Of a stretch of DNA of 64,000 nt, positions 1 to 9,049 are shown piece by piece. Location: contig NZ_MSXV01000037.1 of NCBI RefSeq assembly GCF_001945395.1, positions 1 to 64,000 of the forward strand, written 5' to 3'. The stretch is from Pseudomonas sp. PA15(2017) (GTDB taxonomy: Bacteria; Pseudomonadota; Gammaproteobacteria; Pseudomonadales; Pseudomonadaceae). A program made the position numbers and the translations under genes. Position 1 is the first letter of the stretch, and the number at the start of each line of letters is the position of its first letter. Under the pieces are notes generated by a model. That model had not been told where the DNA came from, did not search any database, and saw only the letters and a list, made by a program, of their open reading frames with translations.

Positions 1-41
1 TGCTTTGCCCGCGACCTTCGCCCTGGATATAACCCATAAAC

Positions 42-75
42 GACAATGCCCCTATCAACCGATAGAGGCATTGTC
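42..75 (-). terminator. Stem-loop downstream of bfr, possible terminator
   Basis: A 15-bp near-perfect hairpin (GACAATGCCTCTATC paired with GATAGGGGCATTGTC on the minus strand, loop GGTT) lies about 70 bp beyond the bfr stop. There is no U-run after the stem, so termination is only inferred from its place at the end of a transcript. The rest of 1-146 holds no gene that I can support. Confidence 0.45.
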
Positions 76-146
76 TTCAACTCACCCTCGGACTGCTAGG
101 TTTTCACACAGTCTGCTTGGCTCCCGTCTTTCGTTGCAGTCGACGA

Positions 147-617
147 TTATTCTTCCATCTGCGACTGCAGGTAATTCTGCAGACCCACTGCCTTGATCAG
201 GCTCAACTGGGTTTCCAGCCAGTCGATATGCTCTTCCTCGGATTCGAGGATGTCTTCGAGCAGTTCACGGCTGGCGTAGTCGCCGACGCTCTCGCAGTAG
301 GCGATTGCCTCTTTCAGGTCGATGTGTGCCTTGTGCTCGATCCGCAGGTCGCACTCGAGCATTTCCTGGGTGTTCTCACCGATCAGGATCTTGCCCAGAT
401 CCTGCAGGTTCGGCAGGCCTTCCAGGAACAGGATGCGCTTGATGAGCTTGTCGGCGTGCTTCATCTCGTCGATGGACTCGTGGTACTCGTGCTTGCCGAG
501 TTTGGTCAGGCCCCAGTCTTCGTACATACGGGCATGCAGGAAGTACTGGTTGATCGCGACCAGCTCGTTGCCGAGGATCTTGTTCAAGTGCTGAATTACT
601 GTCTTGTCGCCTTTCAT
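147..617 (-). CDS. bfr: Bacterioferritin, heme-binding (BfrB type)
   Basis: Subunit of the 24-mer iron storage cage that oxidises Fe(II) and holds a ferric mineral core in the cytosol. The 156-residue length is typical. All ferroxidase ligands are visible: E18, E51, H54, E94, E127 and H130. M52, in the E-M-K-H stretch, is the heme ligand, so this is a heme-binding bacterioferritin rather than a ferritin. The gene bfd lies 200 bp upstream on the same strand; Bfd is the known electron donor that releases iron from BfrB. The 200-bp upstream gap is AT-rich and holds the bfd terminator, so bfr probably has its own promoter. Confidence 0.96.
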   Translation of the reverse strand: MKGDKTVIQHLNKILGNELVAINQYFLHARMYEDWGLTKLGKHEYHESIDEMKHADKLIKRILFLEGLPNLQDLGKILIGENTQEMLECDLRIEHKAHIDLKEAIAYCESVGDYASRELLEDILESEEEHIDWLETQLSLIKAVGLQNYLQSQMEE

Positions 618-777
618 GATGAAGCCCGTCCTGCCTGGAATTAAGTAACCGATGGCGAATTCTGGGCTTGCGAAATACGGCTGTCAAACGTAAGTTATTG
701 AAATATAAGTGAAAATAAATATAAATGAGAGTGTTTAAGTTGTGCGTTTTGGCGCTAACTCATTGAATTTCAGGCAT

Positions 778-803
778 AAAAAAACCGGATGCGAGATCCG
801 GTT
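778..803 (-). terminator. Rho-independent terminator of bfd
   Basis: On the minus strand an 8-bp perfect stem (AACCGGAT / ATCCGGTT, 5-nt loop CTCGC) is followed by seven T residues, 18 bp past the bfd stop. It separates the bfd and bfr transcripts. Confidence 0.85.
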
Positions 804-820
804 CTTCAAAAAGGTGCTAT

Positions 821-1039
821 TTAAGCCGCAACAAAATTTCCCGGGTAAGCCATTGCTACCTGACTTTGTTGCACTTCACCCAGCGTTTCGCGCACCACTT
901 GCTTGGCCAGGCATGCACATTTGCCACACTGGCTGGCAACGCCCAGGGTTTCACGGACTTCACGGTAGCTGCAGCAACCTTCGTAGATTGCTTCGCGGAT
1001 CTGACCGTCGGTGACACCTTCGCAAAGGCAGACGTACAT
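821..1039 (-). CDS. bfd: Bacterioferritin-associated ferredoxin Bfd
   Basis: Small [2Fe-2S] protein (72 aa) that docks on bacterioferritin and passes electrons to the core, so that stored iron is released as Fe(II). The cluster cysteines are at C4, C6, C38 and C41, the usual CxC...CxxC arrangement of the BFD-like fold. It is followed by a strong terminator, and the next gene on the same strand is bfr. In Pseudomonas the gene is known to be switched on by low iron; a degenerate Fur-like box lies about 45 bp upstream of its start. Confidence 0.95.
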   Translation of the reverse strand: MYVCLCEGVTDGQIREAIYEGCCSYREVRETLGVASQCGKCACLAKQVVRETLGEVQQSQVAMAYPGNFVAA

Positions 1040-1080
1040 AGGCTTGGCCCGTCGCTTGGCTGAGACTGATGGCGAAGGAT

Positions 1081-1099
1081 ACTAATGTTAATGAGAATA
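1081..1099 (-). promoter_or_regulatory. Possible Fur box upstream of bfd
   Basis: The AT-rich stretch ACTAATGTTAATGAGAATA matches about 12 of 19 positions of the GATAATGATAATCATTATC consensus and lies about 42 bp before the bfd start. The match is modest. Support comes mainly from the known iron regulation of bfd. Confidence 0.35.
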
Positions 1100-1213
1100 C
1101 GTGTCAAAGATAAAACGGCTCTCGATTGATGCTGGCCGGTAACTTTGGATGAGCGGTCGTGCCCAGCGCTGCGCAGGTGGTTTTGCTGGACCGTGGATCA
1201 ATCTACAGCCAAT

Positions 1214-1240
1214 AAAAAACCGGCCTGGAGCCGGTTTTTT
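1214..1240. terminator. Bidirectional terminator after argC
   Basis: CCGGC-CTGGA-GCCGG stem flanked by A6 on one side and T6 on the other, 20 bp past the argC stop. It can end the pyrC-rnt-argC transcript on the minus strand. Confidence 0.8.
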
Positions 1241-1259
1241 ATTTGGGGGAGGGCAGTGA

Positions 1260-2192
1260 TCAGGCGATCTGCGTGCACAGCCCTTCTTCGAGGCCGAGCA
1301 TGATGTTCAGGTTCTGCACGGCAGCGCCCGAGGCACCTTTGCCCAGATTATCGAGCTTGGCCACCAGCAGCGCCTGCTGCCCGCTGCCCGCACCGAATAC
1401 CTGCAGTTCGGCGCGGTTGCTGCCGTTCAGGCCATGCGGCGTAATGAAGGGTGCGGTGTCCGCGGCAATCTCGTTGTAAGGCTGCACCTGCACGAACTGC
1501 TCGCCCTGGTAGTAGGCGGCCAGGGCCTTGTGCAGCTCGGCGCCGTTGCTGCCTTGCAGCGGAATCATCACCAGCATGCCCTGATCAAAGTTGCCGACCG
1601 CTGGCTGGAAGATCGGGCGGGCGTTCAGGCCGCTCCAGTGCTGGATTTCCGGGATGTGCTTGTGATCAAAGCCCAGGCCGTAGGCGGCGTAGGCCGGCGC
1701 GCCTTCGCCCTCGTAACGCTCGACCATCTTGGTACCGCCACCGGTGTAGCCGGACACCGCGTTGATGCACAGCTCGCGATCGGCGCCGAGCAGGCCGGCC
1801 TCGATCAGCGGGCGCAGCAGCACAATGGCGCCGGTGGCGTAGCAACCCGGGTTGCTGACGGCGCGGGCGTTGGCGATCGCTTCGCGCTGACCCTTGGCCA
1901 GTTCGGCCATACCGAACACCCAGTCGCTGGCGGTGCGGTGGGCGGAGCTGGCGTCCAGCACGCGACAGCCGACTTCGCGGGCCTGGGCCGCGGTTTCTTT
2001 CGCGGCGTCGTCAGGCAGGCACAGCACGGTGACATCGACCGAGCGCATCAGCGCGAGTTTGGCATCGACGTCGCGACGCTTGTCGTGATCGATGGTGACC
2101 ACCTCGATCTGCGGGTGATTGGCCAGGCGCTGGCGAATCTGCAGGCCGGTAGTGCCAGCCTGCCCATCGATGAAAATCTGATATTTTTTCAT
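1260..2192 (-). CDS. argC: N-acetyl-gamma-glutamyl-phosphate reductase (short type)
   Basis: Reduces N-acetylglutamyl phosphate to the semialdehyde with NADPH, the third step of arginine synthesis. The protein has 310 residues, matching the shorter type 2 ArgC group. A GQAGTTG nucleotide-binding loop is near residue 10, and the catalytic cysteine is C117 in S-N-P-G-C-Y. I chose the ATG at 2192. A GTG nine bases earlier also opens the frame but overlaps the rnt stop. The gene directly follows rnt and is probably the last gene of a pyrC-rnt-argC operon. The argG gene of the same pathway lies 3 kb away on the other strand. Confidence 0.92.
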   Translation of the reverse strand: MKKYQIFIDGQAGTTGLQIRQRLANHPQIEVVTIDHDKRRDVDAKLALMRSVDVTVLCLPDDAAKETAAQAREVGCRVLDASSAHRTASDWVFGMAELAKGQREAIANARAVSNPGCYATGAIVLLRPLIEAGLLGADRELCINAVSGYTGGGTKMVERYEGEGAPAYAAYGLGFDHKHIPEIQHWSGLNARPIFQPAVGNFDQGMLVMIPLQGSNGAELHKALAAYYQGEQFVQVQPYNEIAADTAPFITPHGLNGSNRAELQVFGAGSGQQALLVAKLDNLGKGASGAAVQNLNIMLGLEEGLCTQIA

Positions 2193-2197
2193 GGCAT

Positions 2198-2872
2198 TCA
2201 CTCGTCGAAGTCTTCCCAGCCGCCCATTTCCTTCCAGCGATTGACGATGCCGCAGAACAGCTCGGCAGTCTTCTCGGTGTCATAGCGGGCGGAGTGGGCT
2301 TCGCGACCGTCGAACTCGATGCCGGCGGCCTGGCAGGCCTTGGCCAGCACGGTCTGCCCGTAGGCGAGGCCGGCGAGGCTGGCGGTGTCGAAGCTGGAGA
2401 AAGGGTGGAAAGGATTGCGCTTGAGGTCACAGCGCGCCACCGCGGCATTCAGGAAGCCGAGGTCGAAGCTGCTGTTGTGGCCGACCAGAATGGCGCGTTT
2501 ACAGCCATTGGCCTTCAGGGACTTGCGCAGGCCACGGAAGATCTCGGTCAGCGCATGTTCTTCGGTCACTGCCATGCGCAGCGGGTGGTCGAGCTTGATG
2601 CCGGTGAAGTCCAGGGCTGCCTGTTCGATGTTGGCGCCCTCGAACGGTTCGACCCGGAAGAAGTGGGTGTGATCCGGATACAGGAAGCCGCCTTCGTCCA
2701 TGCCGATGGTGGTGGCGGCAATCTCCAGCAGGGCGTCGGTAGCGCTGTTGAAGCCCCCAGTCTCGACGTCCACGACCACCGGCAGGTAGCCACGAAAGCG
2801 TGCGGCCATTGGGTGGCGCGGCCCGCTGCTGGTCGGCAGGTCCTGATCGTCTTCGTACAGTTCTTCACTCAT
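2198..2872 (-). CDS. rnt: Ribonuclease T
   Basis: 3'-to-5' exoribonuclease of the DEDD family that trims the ends of tRNAs and other stable RNAs. It has 224 residues. Exonuclease motif I is V-V-D-V-E-T-G-G (D35, E37), motif II lies in G-H-N-S-S-F-D, and motif III is A-H-S-A-R-Y-D. The frame is open far upstream, but the ATG at 2872 gives the normal family length and overlaps the pyrC stop by four bases (ATGA), showing translational coupling. pyrC-rnt adjacency is conserved in Pseudomonas. Confidence 0.95.
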   Translation of the reverse strand: MSEELYEDDQDLPTSSGPRHPMAARFRGYLPVVVDVETGGFNSATDALLEIAATTIGMDEGGFLYPDHTHFFRVEPFEGANIEQAALDFTGIKLDHPLRMAVTEEHALTEIFRGLRKSLKANGCKRAILVGHNSSFDLGFLNAAVARCDLKRNPFHPFSSFDTASLAGLAYGQTVLAKACQAAGIEFDGREAHSARYDTEKTAELFCGIVNRWKEMGGWEDFDE

Positions 2873-3915
2873 TGGCCGGCCTCCAGCAGGCGCCAGCGCA
2901 GTGTTTCGCCAGCGCGCAGGGGAATCACGGTCTGTTCGCCGAACGGCAGGCTGGCCGGGGCGGCCCAGGCTTCGCGCGCCAGGGTGATGGTGTCGGTGTT
3001 GCGCGGCAGGCCGTAGAAATCCGGGCCGAAATGGCTGGCGAAGCCCTCCAGCTTGTCCAGCGCGCCGCGCTCCTCGAACGCTTCGGCGTACAGCTCGATG
3101 GCGGCGTAGGCCGTGTAGCAACCGGCACAACCGCAGGCGTTTTCCTTGGCGTGTTTGGCATGGGGCGCCGAGTCGGTGCCCAGGAAGAATTTCGGGCTGC
3201 CGCTGGTGGCCGCGTCCAGCAGCGCCTGCTGATGGGTGTTGCGCTTGAGAATCGGCAGGCAGTAGAAGTGCGGGCGAATGCCGCCCACCAGCATGTGGTT
3301 ACGGTTGTACAGCAGGTGCTGGGCGGTGATGGTCGCCCCGACGGTGGCCGGCGCTTCCTTGACGAACTGCGCGGCATCGGCGGTGGTGATGTGCTCGAAC
3401 ACCACCTTGAGCGTCGGAAAGCGCTCGACGACGCGGCACAGATGCTCGTCGATGAAGGCTTTCTCACGGTCGAACACGTCGATTTCCGAGCGGGTCACCT
3501 CGCCGTGCACCAGCAGCGGCAGGCCGGTTTCCGCCAGGGCTTCCAGGGCGCCGCTGATGTTGTCCAGGCTGGTGACGCCGGAGTCGGAGTTGGTCGTCGC
3601 GCCCGCCGGGTACATCTTCGCCGCATACACGTAGCCGCTGGCCTTGGCGGCGCGGATATCGTCGCCGGTAGTGCGGTCGGTGAGGTAGAGCACCATCAGC
3701 GGTTCGAACTGGCTGCCGGCTGGCCGTGCGGCGAGAATGCGCTGGCGATACTCACCTGCCTCGACGGCGTTGCGCACCGGCGGAACCAGATTGGGCATGA
3801 TGATCGCGCGAGCAAAGGTGCGGGCCACATCGGCAACGGTGTGCGGCAGTACGGCGCCGTCGCGCAGGTGAATGTGCCAGTCGTCAGGACGCAGCAGGGT
3901 GATGCGGTCGGTCAT
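2869..3915 (-). CDS. pyrC: Dihydroorotase
   Basis: Zinc amidohydrolase that closes carbamoyl aspartate to dihydroorotate in pyrimidine synthesis. It has 348 residues, the usual length of the E. coli PyrC type. Zinc ligands H14 and H16 sit in D-W-H-I-H-L-R, the carboxylated lysine is K100 in Y-A-A-K-M-Y-P-A-G, and a conserved G-T-D-S-A-P-H lies toward the C-terminus. The frame is open 29 codons further upstream, but the start at 3915 fits the family. It begins the operon with rnt and argC. Confidence 0.96.
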   Translation of the reverse strand: MTDRITLLRPDDWHIHLRDGAVLPHTVADVARTFARAIIMPNLVPPVRNAVEAGEYRQRILAARPAGSQFEPLMVLYLTDRTTGDDIRAAKASGYVYAAKMYPAGATTNSDSGVTSLDNISGALEALAETGLPLLVHGEVTRSEIDVFDREKAFIDEHLCRVVERFPTLKVVFEHITTADAAQFVKEAPATVGATITAQHLLYNRNHMLVGGIRPHFYCLPILKRNTHQQALLDAATSGSPKFFLGTDSAPHAKHAKENACGCAGCYTAYAAIELYAEAFEERGALDKLEGFASHFGPDFYGLPRNTDTITLAREAWAAPASLPFGEQTVIPLRAGETLRWRLLEAGQ

Positions 3916-4065
3916 TGAGGCTTCCAGGCGGAGCGAAAACATGCTTGGAATGCTACCGGAAAAGGGCGACGGGGGCACGCCGCAGATAGGCAGGCTGCGC
4001 ACTCAAGTTTTCCCGTTGGCCACCGATACCCAGAGGGTACGTGGTTGTTTTTCCCGGAGTTCGCT

Positions 4066-5007
4066 GTGCGCCAGCCTCTTTTCCTTCTCATTGGATTGAT
4101 CCTCAGTGCTGGCGCGAGCTTGCCTGCCATGGCGATCAGCTTCCAGACCCGCCTGGAAAAGGTCGAATGGCAGGTGGTCGGTGACAAGTTCGAATGCCGC
4201 CTCAGCCAGCCGATCACCGATTTCGGTGCCGGGGAGTTCGTGCGCCGCGCCGGTGAACAGGCCACCTTTCGCCTGCAGGCTCGGGAGCGCTTGCTGGGCA
4301 GCGGCTCGGCCACCTTGCTGGCCGCTGCGGCGCCCTGGCAACCTGGGCGCGGCGACATCAACCTGGGTGCGGTCAGCGTCCGCAATGGCGAGGTACCGTT
4401 CAACAGCAGCCAGGAGCAGGCAGGGCGCCTGCTCACCGGTCTGCTGGAAGGGCGTAGCCCGCTGGTGCGCCATCGTACATCGATGGGCGGTGAAAGCCTG
4501 GAAGTGCGGCTGCTGCCCGTGCGTTTTCGCAAGGCCTACGATGATTACCTCAATTGCACCGCCAAGCTACTGCCGGTCAACTTCGACCAGGTACGCCAGT
4601 CCACTATCGGCTTTCCGGGCGGTGGCACCGAGCTCGATGCCATGGCCAAGGCCCGGCTGGAAATCATCCTCGACTTCATGAAGGCCGACCCCACGGTCAA
4701 TCGTATCGAGCTGGACGGGCATTCCGACAACAGTGGCAATCGCCTGACCAATCGCGATCTGTCCCGCCGCCGTGCCTTGGCGGTGATGGACTATTTCAAG
4801 GCCCAGGGCGTACCCGAGGAGCGCATCATCATGCGTTTCCACGGTGAGCGTTATCCGCTGGTGCCCAACAACAGCGTGGCCAATCGGGACAAGAATCGTC
4901 GCGTGTCCGTACGGCTGGACAAGGTGCCGGATGCGCCGCTACAGCCCACCGAGCAGGCCACCCCGGCAGCGCCACCGGTGCCGGCAACGCCTGCCGCTAC
5001 TTCCTGA
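4066..5007 (+). CDS. motY: MotY-like OmpA-family flagellar motor protein
   Basis: Secreted protein of 313 residues with a hydrophobic signal peptide ending near A-M-A, a MotY-type N-terminal domain, and a C-terminal OmpA-like peptidoglycan-binding domain (about residues 190-285, with G-H-S-D-N-S-G-N and N-R-R-V motifs). MotY helps anchor the stator ring of the polar flagellum. The start is a GTG at 4066 preceded by a CGGAG Shine-Dalgarno sequence; an upstream TTG at 4045 has no such site. The Ala/Pro/Thr-rich tail after residue 290 is probably disordered. Placement between pyrC and argG matches the motY locus of other Pseudomonas. Confidence 0.85.
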   Translation: MRQPLFLLIGLILSAGASLPAMAISFQTRLEKVEWQVVGDKFECRLSQPITDFGAGEFVRRAGEQATFRLQARERLLGSGSATLLAAAAPWQPGRGDINLGAVSVRNGEVPFNSSQEQAGRLLTGLLEGRSPLVRHRTSMGGESLEVRLLPVRFRKAYDDYLNCTAKLLPVNFDQVRQSTIGFPGGGTELDAMAKARLEIILDFMKADPTVNRIELDGHSDNSGNRLTNRDLSRRRALAVMDYFKAQGVPEERIIMRFHGERYPLVPNNSVANRDKNRRVSVRLDKVPDAPLQPTEQATPAAPPVPATPAATS

Positions 5008-5106
5008 GTCTGTCGCCTCGACGCCATCGCCTGTCGCACCCCTGTAAATCGCGGCCCATGGCAAGTAGAATCACGGGCTTTCGAACAACCCCGTGGAGTG
5101 GATGGC

Positions 5107-6324
5107 ATGGCGGACGTCAAAAAGGTAGTTCTGGCCTATTCCGGTGGCCTGGACACCTCGGTGATCCTCAAGTGGCTGCAAGATACCTATAACTGTGAAG
5201 TGGTGACCTTCACCGCCGATCTCGGCCAGGGTGAAGAGGTCGAGCCGGCCCGCGCCAAGGCCCAGGCCATGGGCGTCAAGGAAATCTACATCGACGACCT
5301 GCGCGAAGAGTTCGTGCGTGATTTCGTGTTCCCGATGTTCCGCGCCAACACCGTCTACGAGGGCGAATACCTGCTCGGTACCTCCATCGCGCGCCCACTG
5401 ATCGCCAAGCGCCTGATCGAGATCGCCAACGAGACCGGCGCCGACGCCATCTCCCACGGCGCCACCGGCAAAGGCAACGACCAGGTGCGTTTCGAACTGG
5501 GTGCCTACGCGCTCAAGCCAGGCGTGAAAGTCATCGCCCCGTGGCGCGAGTGGGATCTGCTGTCGCGCGAGAAGCTGATGGACTATGCCGAAAAGCATGC
5601 CATCCCGATCGAGCGCCACGGCAAGAAGAAGTCGCCGTACTCCATGGATGCCAACCTGCTGCACATCTCCTATGAAGGCGGCGTGCTGGAAGACACCTGG
5701 ACCGAGCACGAAGAAGACATGTGGCGTTGGACCAAGTCGCCGGAAGCGGCGCCGGATACCCCGACCTACATCGAGCTGACCTACCGCAACGGTGACATCG
5801 TTGCCATCGACGGCAAGGAACTGAGCCCGGCCACCGTGCTGGCCGAGTTGAACCGAATCGGCGGCGAGAACGGCATCGGCCGTCTGGACATCGTCGAGAA
5901 CCGTTTCGTCGGCATGAAGTCCCGCGGCTGCTACGAAACCCCCGGCGGCACCATCATGCTCAAGGCCCACCGTGCCATCGAGTCGATCACCCTGGACCGC
6001 GAAGTCGCTCACCTCAAAGACGAGCTGATGCCGAAGTACGCCAGCCTGATCTACAACGGTTTCTGGTGGAGCCCGGAGCGTCTGATGCTGCAACAGATGA
6101 TCGACGCTTCCCAGGCCAACGTGAATGGCGTGGTGCGCCTGAAGCTGTACAAGGGCAACGTCGTCGTCGTCGGCCGCAAGTCCGACGATTCGCTGTTCGA
6201 CGCCAACATCGCCACCTTCGAAGAAGACGGCGGCGCGTACAATCAGGCCGATGCGGCGGGCTTCATCAAGCTCAACGCCCTGCGCCTGCGCATCGCCGCT
6301 GGCAAGGATCGCAAGCTGCTGTAA
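5107..6324 (+). CDS. argG: Argininosuccinate synthase
   Basis: ATP-dependent ligase joining citrulline and aspartate, the penultimate step of arginine synthesis. It has 405 residues. The ATP pyrophosphatase P-loop is A-Y-S-G-G-L-D-T-S near the N-terminus, and [11 protein letters not shown] is the conserved citrulline/aspartate motif. The ATG at 5107 follows a GTGGAG Shine-Dalgarno sequence at 5093-5098. A GC-rich hairpin follows the gene. Confidence 0.98.
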   Translation: MADVKKVVLAYSGGLDTSVILKWLQDTYNCEVVTFTADLGQGEEVEPARAKAQAMGVKEIYIDDLREEFVRDFVFPMFRANTVYEGEYLLGTSIARPLIAKRLIEIANETGADAISHGATGKGNDQVRFELGAYALKPGVKVIAPWREWDLLSREKLMDYAEKHAIPIERHGKKKSPYSMDANLLHISYEGGVLEDTWTEHEEDMWRWTKSPEAAPDTPTYIELTYRNGDIVAIDGKELSPATVLAELNRIGGENGIGRLDIVENRFVGMKSRGCYETPGGTIMLKAHRAIESITLDREVAHLKDELMPKYASLIYNGFWWSPERLMLQQMIDASQANVNGVVRLKLYKGNVVVVGRKSDDSLFDANIATFEEDGGAYNQADAAGFIKLNALRLRIAAGKDRKLL

Positions 6325-6345
6325 ACGCTGCGTCCCCGTCCACCG

Positions 6346-6372
6346 CGCCGCCCCGCATTCGCCGGGGCGGCG
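6346..6372 (+). terminator. GC-rich hairpin after argG
   Basis: A 10-bp perfect stem (CGCCGCCCCG / CGGGGCGGCG) lies 20 bp after the argG stop. The U-tract is poor, so termination is probable but not certain. Confidence 0.5.
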
Positions 6373-6517
6373 CTGGGCGATTTCTGTTTCCAGCTGTCCA
6401 TGATCGACCCTTTCACCGCTCTGGGCGTGCAGCCGCAGGCGCGATGAGCTGTGGGCGTAATGAATCTGGGGCGGAGGATGCACCGGCCAGACGTGCGTCT
6501 GGCCGGCGAGGGGAACG

Positions 6518-6859
6518 TCAGGCTTTGCGGGTCAGCGGTTGCTGATCGAACTCGACGCCGGCCAGGCCGCTCTTCATCAGGGCGCGGATGTTGCCGTGGT
6601 CGCTGCCTTCAGGCGTGGCCAGCACGCTGCGGTAGTGTTCGCCGAAGCACAGCAGGGCTTCCTGATCGCTCAGGCCTTCGAGCAGGGCCAGGCCCAGGGT
6701 CTTGCACGAGCCTTCGTTCTGGCCGGCTGCGTTGCTCACTTCACCGTTGCGAAAGGCGCTGGGCTGGTAGTCGTAGTGTTCGGCGATAAAGGCCAGGGTT
6801 TCGGCGAAGGCGAAATGCTCGGCGCTCAGGCGTGCGCGGAAATCGTTCAGATGGCTCAT
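6518..6859 (-). CDS. HopJ-family conserved protein
   Basis: 113-residue protein of the HopJ type III effector Pfam family. It is common in non-pathogenic Pseudomonas and need not be an effector. The conserved core includes F-R-N-G-E-V-S-N-A-A-G-Q-N-E-G-S-C-K and a C-F-G-E-H-Y motif. No signal peptide or transmembrane segment is seen. The ATG at 6859 overlaps the stop of the DUF1244 gene by four bases, so it is translationally coupled and probably ends the folM operon. The frame is open further upstream, but only as overlap with that gene. Function is unknown. Confidence 0.8.
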   Translation of the reverse strand: MSHLNDFRARLSAEHFAFAETLAFIAEHYDYQPSAFRNGEVSNAAGQNEGSCKTLGLALLEGLSDQEALLCFGEHYRSVLATPEGSDHGNIRALMKSGLAGVEFDQQPLTRKA

Positions 6860-7158
6860 GCGGTTCCTTTCGGGTTCTTGGCATTGAAGGCAGCTTGCTG
6901 CTCCGGGCTGGCTTCGGTCTGGTACTTGGCCTTCCACTCGGCGTAGGGCATGCCGTAGACCTCTTCGCGGGCCTGATCGGGGGTGATGGCGATCTGCAGG
7001 TCGTCGGCTGCGGCCTTGTACCACTTGGACAGGCAGTTGCGGCAGAAGCCAGCCAGGTTCATCAGGTCGATGTTCTGCACGTCCGGGCGTTCGCGCAGGT
7101 GCTGAACCAGGCGGCGATAGGCGGCAGCTTCCAGTTCGAGGCGTTGTTGGTCGTTCAT
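6856..7158 (-). CDS. DUF1244 family protein
   Basis: 100-residue conserved protein of unknown function. It carries G-F-C-R-N-C-L-S-K-W-Y and Y-G-M-P-Y-A-E-W-K motifs typical of DUF1244; the paired cysteines may bind metal, which is inference. It lies 75 bp after folX and overlaps the HopJ-family gene, so it appears to be the fourth gene of the folM-folE-folX transcript. It has no membrane segment. Confidence 0.8.
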   Translation of the reverse strand: MNDQQRLELEAAAYRRLVQHLRERPDVQNIDLMNLAGFCRNCLSKWYKAAADDLQIAITPDQAREEVYGMPYAEWKAKYQTEASPEQQAAFNAKNPKGTA

Positions 7159-7233
7159 GGCGATGCTCTCTCCGGGAGGATGGCGGCGATGATAAAAGTC
7201 GGCAGGCCGCTCGGCAACCGGGCGGCCGATAGC

Positions 7234-7605
7234 TCAGCGGTGCCCGGCGAGGGTTATCGATACCGACTCGGCGAAGCGCAAGGCGTGGGGCTTGTCGACC
7301 TCCACTTCAGCGTAGCGCACCGCTTCGTGGGTCATCACCAAGTCGAGAATCTCCTGGGTCAACCGCTCCAGCAGGGCGAAGCGGTTGCCTTCCACATGGG
7401 CGATGATGGCCTTGGTGATGGTGCGGTAGTTGAGGGCGTGCTCGATGTCGTTGTCACGCACCGCATCGACGGCCGGGTAAAGAATGGTCAGGTTGATCAA
7501 CACGTCCTGCTTGTTGTTGATCTCCTCTTCCTTGATGCCGATGAAGGTGCGCAGGCGCAGGTCCTTGACGCGGATGCGCGCCATGCCGGGTTCGAGTCTG
7601 GGCAT
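7234..7605 (-). CDS. folX: Dihydroneopterin triphosphate 2'-epimerase
   Basis: Epimerises dihydroneopterin triphosphate to the monapterin form, on the way to tetrahydromonapterin, the cofactor of phenylalanine hydroxylase in Pseudomonas. It is a 123-residue FolB/FolX-fold protein with [15 protein letters not shown] and the E-R-L-T-Q-E-I-L motif. FolB (dihydroneopterin aldolase) is the alternative, but the folE and folM neighbours favour FolX. The start is two bases past the folE stop, with GGAG nine bases upstream. A later in-frame ATG at 7584 is possible. Confidence 0.85.
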   Translation of the reverse strand: MPRLEPGMARIRVKDLRLRTFIGIKEEEINNKQDVLINLTILYPAVDAVRDNDIEHALNYRTITKAIIAHVEGNRFALLERLTQEILDLVMTHEAVRYAEVEVDKPHALRFAESVSITLAGHR

Positions 7606-7607
7606 GC

Positions 7608-8168
7608 TTACTTGCTCCGTCCGATCAGTTGCAGGAATTCGTGACGGGTATTGTAGGACTCACGAAAGGCGCCGAGCATCACCGAGGTGCTCATCACCGA
7701 ATTCTGCTTTTCCACACCGCGCATCATCATGCACATGTGCTGCGCCTCGATCACCACGGCCACGCCGGCGGCCTGGGTGACTTGCTCGATGGCGTTGGCG
7801 ATCTGCCGGGTGAGGTTTTCCTGGATCTGCAGGCGGCGCGCGTACATGTCGACGATGCGCGCGATCTTCGACAGGCCGAGCACCTTGCCGGTGGGAATGT
7901 AGGCCACGTGCGCCTTGCCGATGAAGGGCAGCAGGTGGTGCTCGCACAGCGAGTAGAGTTCGACGTCCTTGACGATCACCATCTCGTCGCTGTCGGAGCT
8001 GAACAGCGCGCCGTTGACGACTTCTTCCAGGCTTTTCTCGTAGCCGTTGCACAGGTACTGCATGGCCTTGGCTGCACGCTTGGGGGTGTCGAGCAGGCCT
8101 TCACGCTCGGGGTCTTCGCCGAGGCCGAGGAGGATTTCGCGGTAGTGGTTGGGCAGTAGTGGATTCAT
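7608..8168 (-). CDS. folE: GTP cyclohydrolase I
   Basis: Zinc enzyme that turns GTP into dihydroneopterin triphosphate, the entry step of folate and pterin synthesis. It has 186 residues. The zinc-binding motif is [10 protein letters not shown], with a second Cys in Q-H-M-C-M-M-M-R-G. An AGGA Shine-Dalgarno sequence lies eight bases before the ATG. It sits between folM (21 bp gap) and folX (2 bp gap). Its place in a folM operon suggests a role in monapterin supply as well as folate. Confidence 0.96.
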   Translation of the reverse strand: MNPLLPNHYREILLGLGEDPEREGLLDTPKRAAKAMQYLCNGYEKSLEEVVNGALFSSDSDEMVIVKDVELYSLCEHHLLPFIGKAHVAYIPTGKVLGLSKIARIVDMYARRLQIQENLTRQIANAIEQVTQAAGVAVVIEAQHMCMMMRGVEKQNSVMSTSVMLGAFRESYNTRHEFLQLIGRSK

Positions 8169-8189
8169 CGTCAGGGTCCTCGAGGCGCC

Positions 8190-8900
8190 TCACTTGAGGT
8201 GGCGGCCGCCGTTCACGGTCAGGGTGGTGCCGGTGATGTAAGGGGTATCCAGCAGGTAGCGCAGGCTCTGGTAAATCACCTGGGGGCCGGGCTCGAAGCC
8301 CAGGGCGGATTTGCTCAGGGCCTTGGCGCGGTATTGAGCGTCGTCGTCTTCGTTGAACATCAGCAGTGCCGGGGCGATGCCGTTGACCTTGATGGCTGGC
8401 GCGAAGCGCGCGGCGAACGACAGGGTCAGGCTGTCCAGACCAGCCTTGCTGGCGCAGTACGCCGGCCGATTGGCGGAGCCCTTGCGCACCACGTCATCGC
8501 TGATATGGACGATATCCGCCTGCTCGCTGCGCTGCAGCAGTTCGGCGCAGTGCAGGTTGATCAGGTAGGGCGCCAGCATGTGTACGGTGAATAGCTGAGC
8601 GAAGGCAGCGGCTTCCTCGCCTGGCGCTTCGGCGAACCAGGCCGAGGCGTTATGGACGATCGCCCGCAGGCTGTCCGTCCGGCTTTTCAGATTTTCGATG
8701 AAGGCCAGGATGCTGGCTTCGTCGCCGAAGTCGGCCTGCAGGGTCAGCGCGCCGCGCTCGCGCAAGCGCTGCAGGGCAGGCTTTTCGCTGCGAAAAGTCA
8801 CGATCACCGGATGGCCGTCGTCGAGCAGGCGCTCGGCACAATGCAGGCCGACTCGCTGGCTGGCGCCGGTGATCAGGATCGGGGCGTTGCTGACGCTCAT
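8190..8900 (-). CDS. folM: Dihydromonapterin reductase, short-chain dehydrogenase family
   Basis: NADPH-dependent reductase that makes tetrahydromonapterin. It has 236 residues. The Rossmann motif is I-T-G-A-S-Q-R-V-G-L, followed by H-N-A-S-A-W, the catalytic Y-C-A-S-K, and V-N-G-I-A-P. The TGASQRVG pattern is typical of FolM/pteridine reductase-like SDRs. The ATG at 8900 gives normal length; the frame stays open 21 codons further upstream. It heads the folM-folE-folX-DUF1244-HopJ operon, and three TGTACA-type repeats lie 57-90 bp upstream. Confidence 0.88.
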   Translation of the reverse strand: MSVSNAPILITGASQRVGLHCAERLLDDGHPVIVTFRSEKPALQRLRERGALTLQADFGDEASILAFIENLKSRTDSLRAIVHNASAWFAEAPGEEAAAFAQLFTVHMLAPYLINLHCAELLQRSEQADIVHISDDVVRKGSANRPAYCASKAGLDSLTLSFAARFAPAIKVNGIAPALLMFNEDDDAQYRAKALSKSALGFEPGPQVIYQSLRYLLDTPYITGTTLTVNGGRHLK

Positions 8901-8956
8901 GGGAGGGTGGCCAAGAGTGGACGAAGGGCGCTGCGACAAGGGTCGGCTAGCCCGGT

Positions 8957-8990
8957 TGTACAACGTTATAGCAGCCGTACAACCTGTACA
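8957..8990 (-). promoter_or_regulatory. TGTACA repeat operator upstream of folM
   Basis: Three copies of (T/C)GTACA, each followed by A, start at 8957, 8976 and 8985, just upstream of folM. TGTACA-type boxes are the known targets of LitR/CarH/PplR MerR-family light regulators. A MerR regulator of that type is encoded 1 kb away with the same boxes at its own promoter. Binding is inferred. Confidence 0.6.
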
Positions 8991-9049
8991 ACCCTTCGTG
9001 CTCTTTGGGAAAGCCAGGCGCCATTACCGCAGGTGGTGGCGCCTCCGTT

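Noticed and set aside
5071..6483. Long minus-strand frame opposite argG
   Set aside because: Antisense shadow of a well-supported gene with no recognisable domain.
6518..6859. Type III effector (HopJ) as a virulence signal
   Set aside because: The family is widespread in harmless Pseudomonas. There is no hrp box and no secretion gene nearby.
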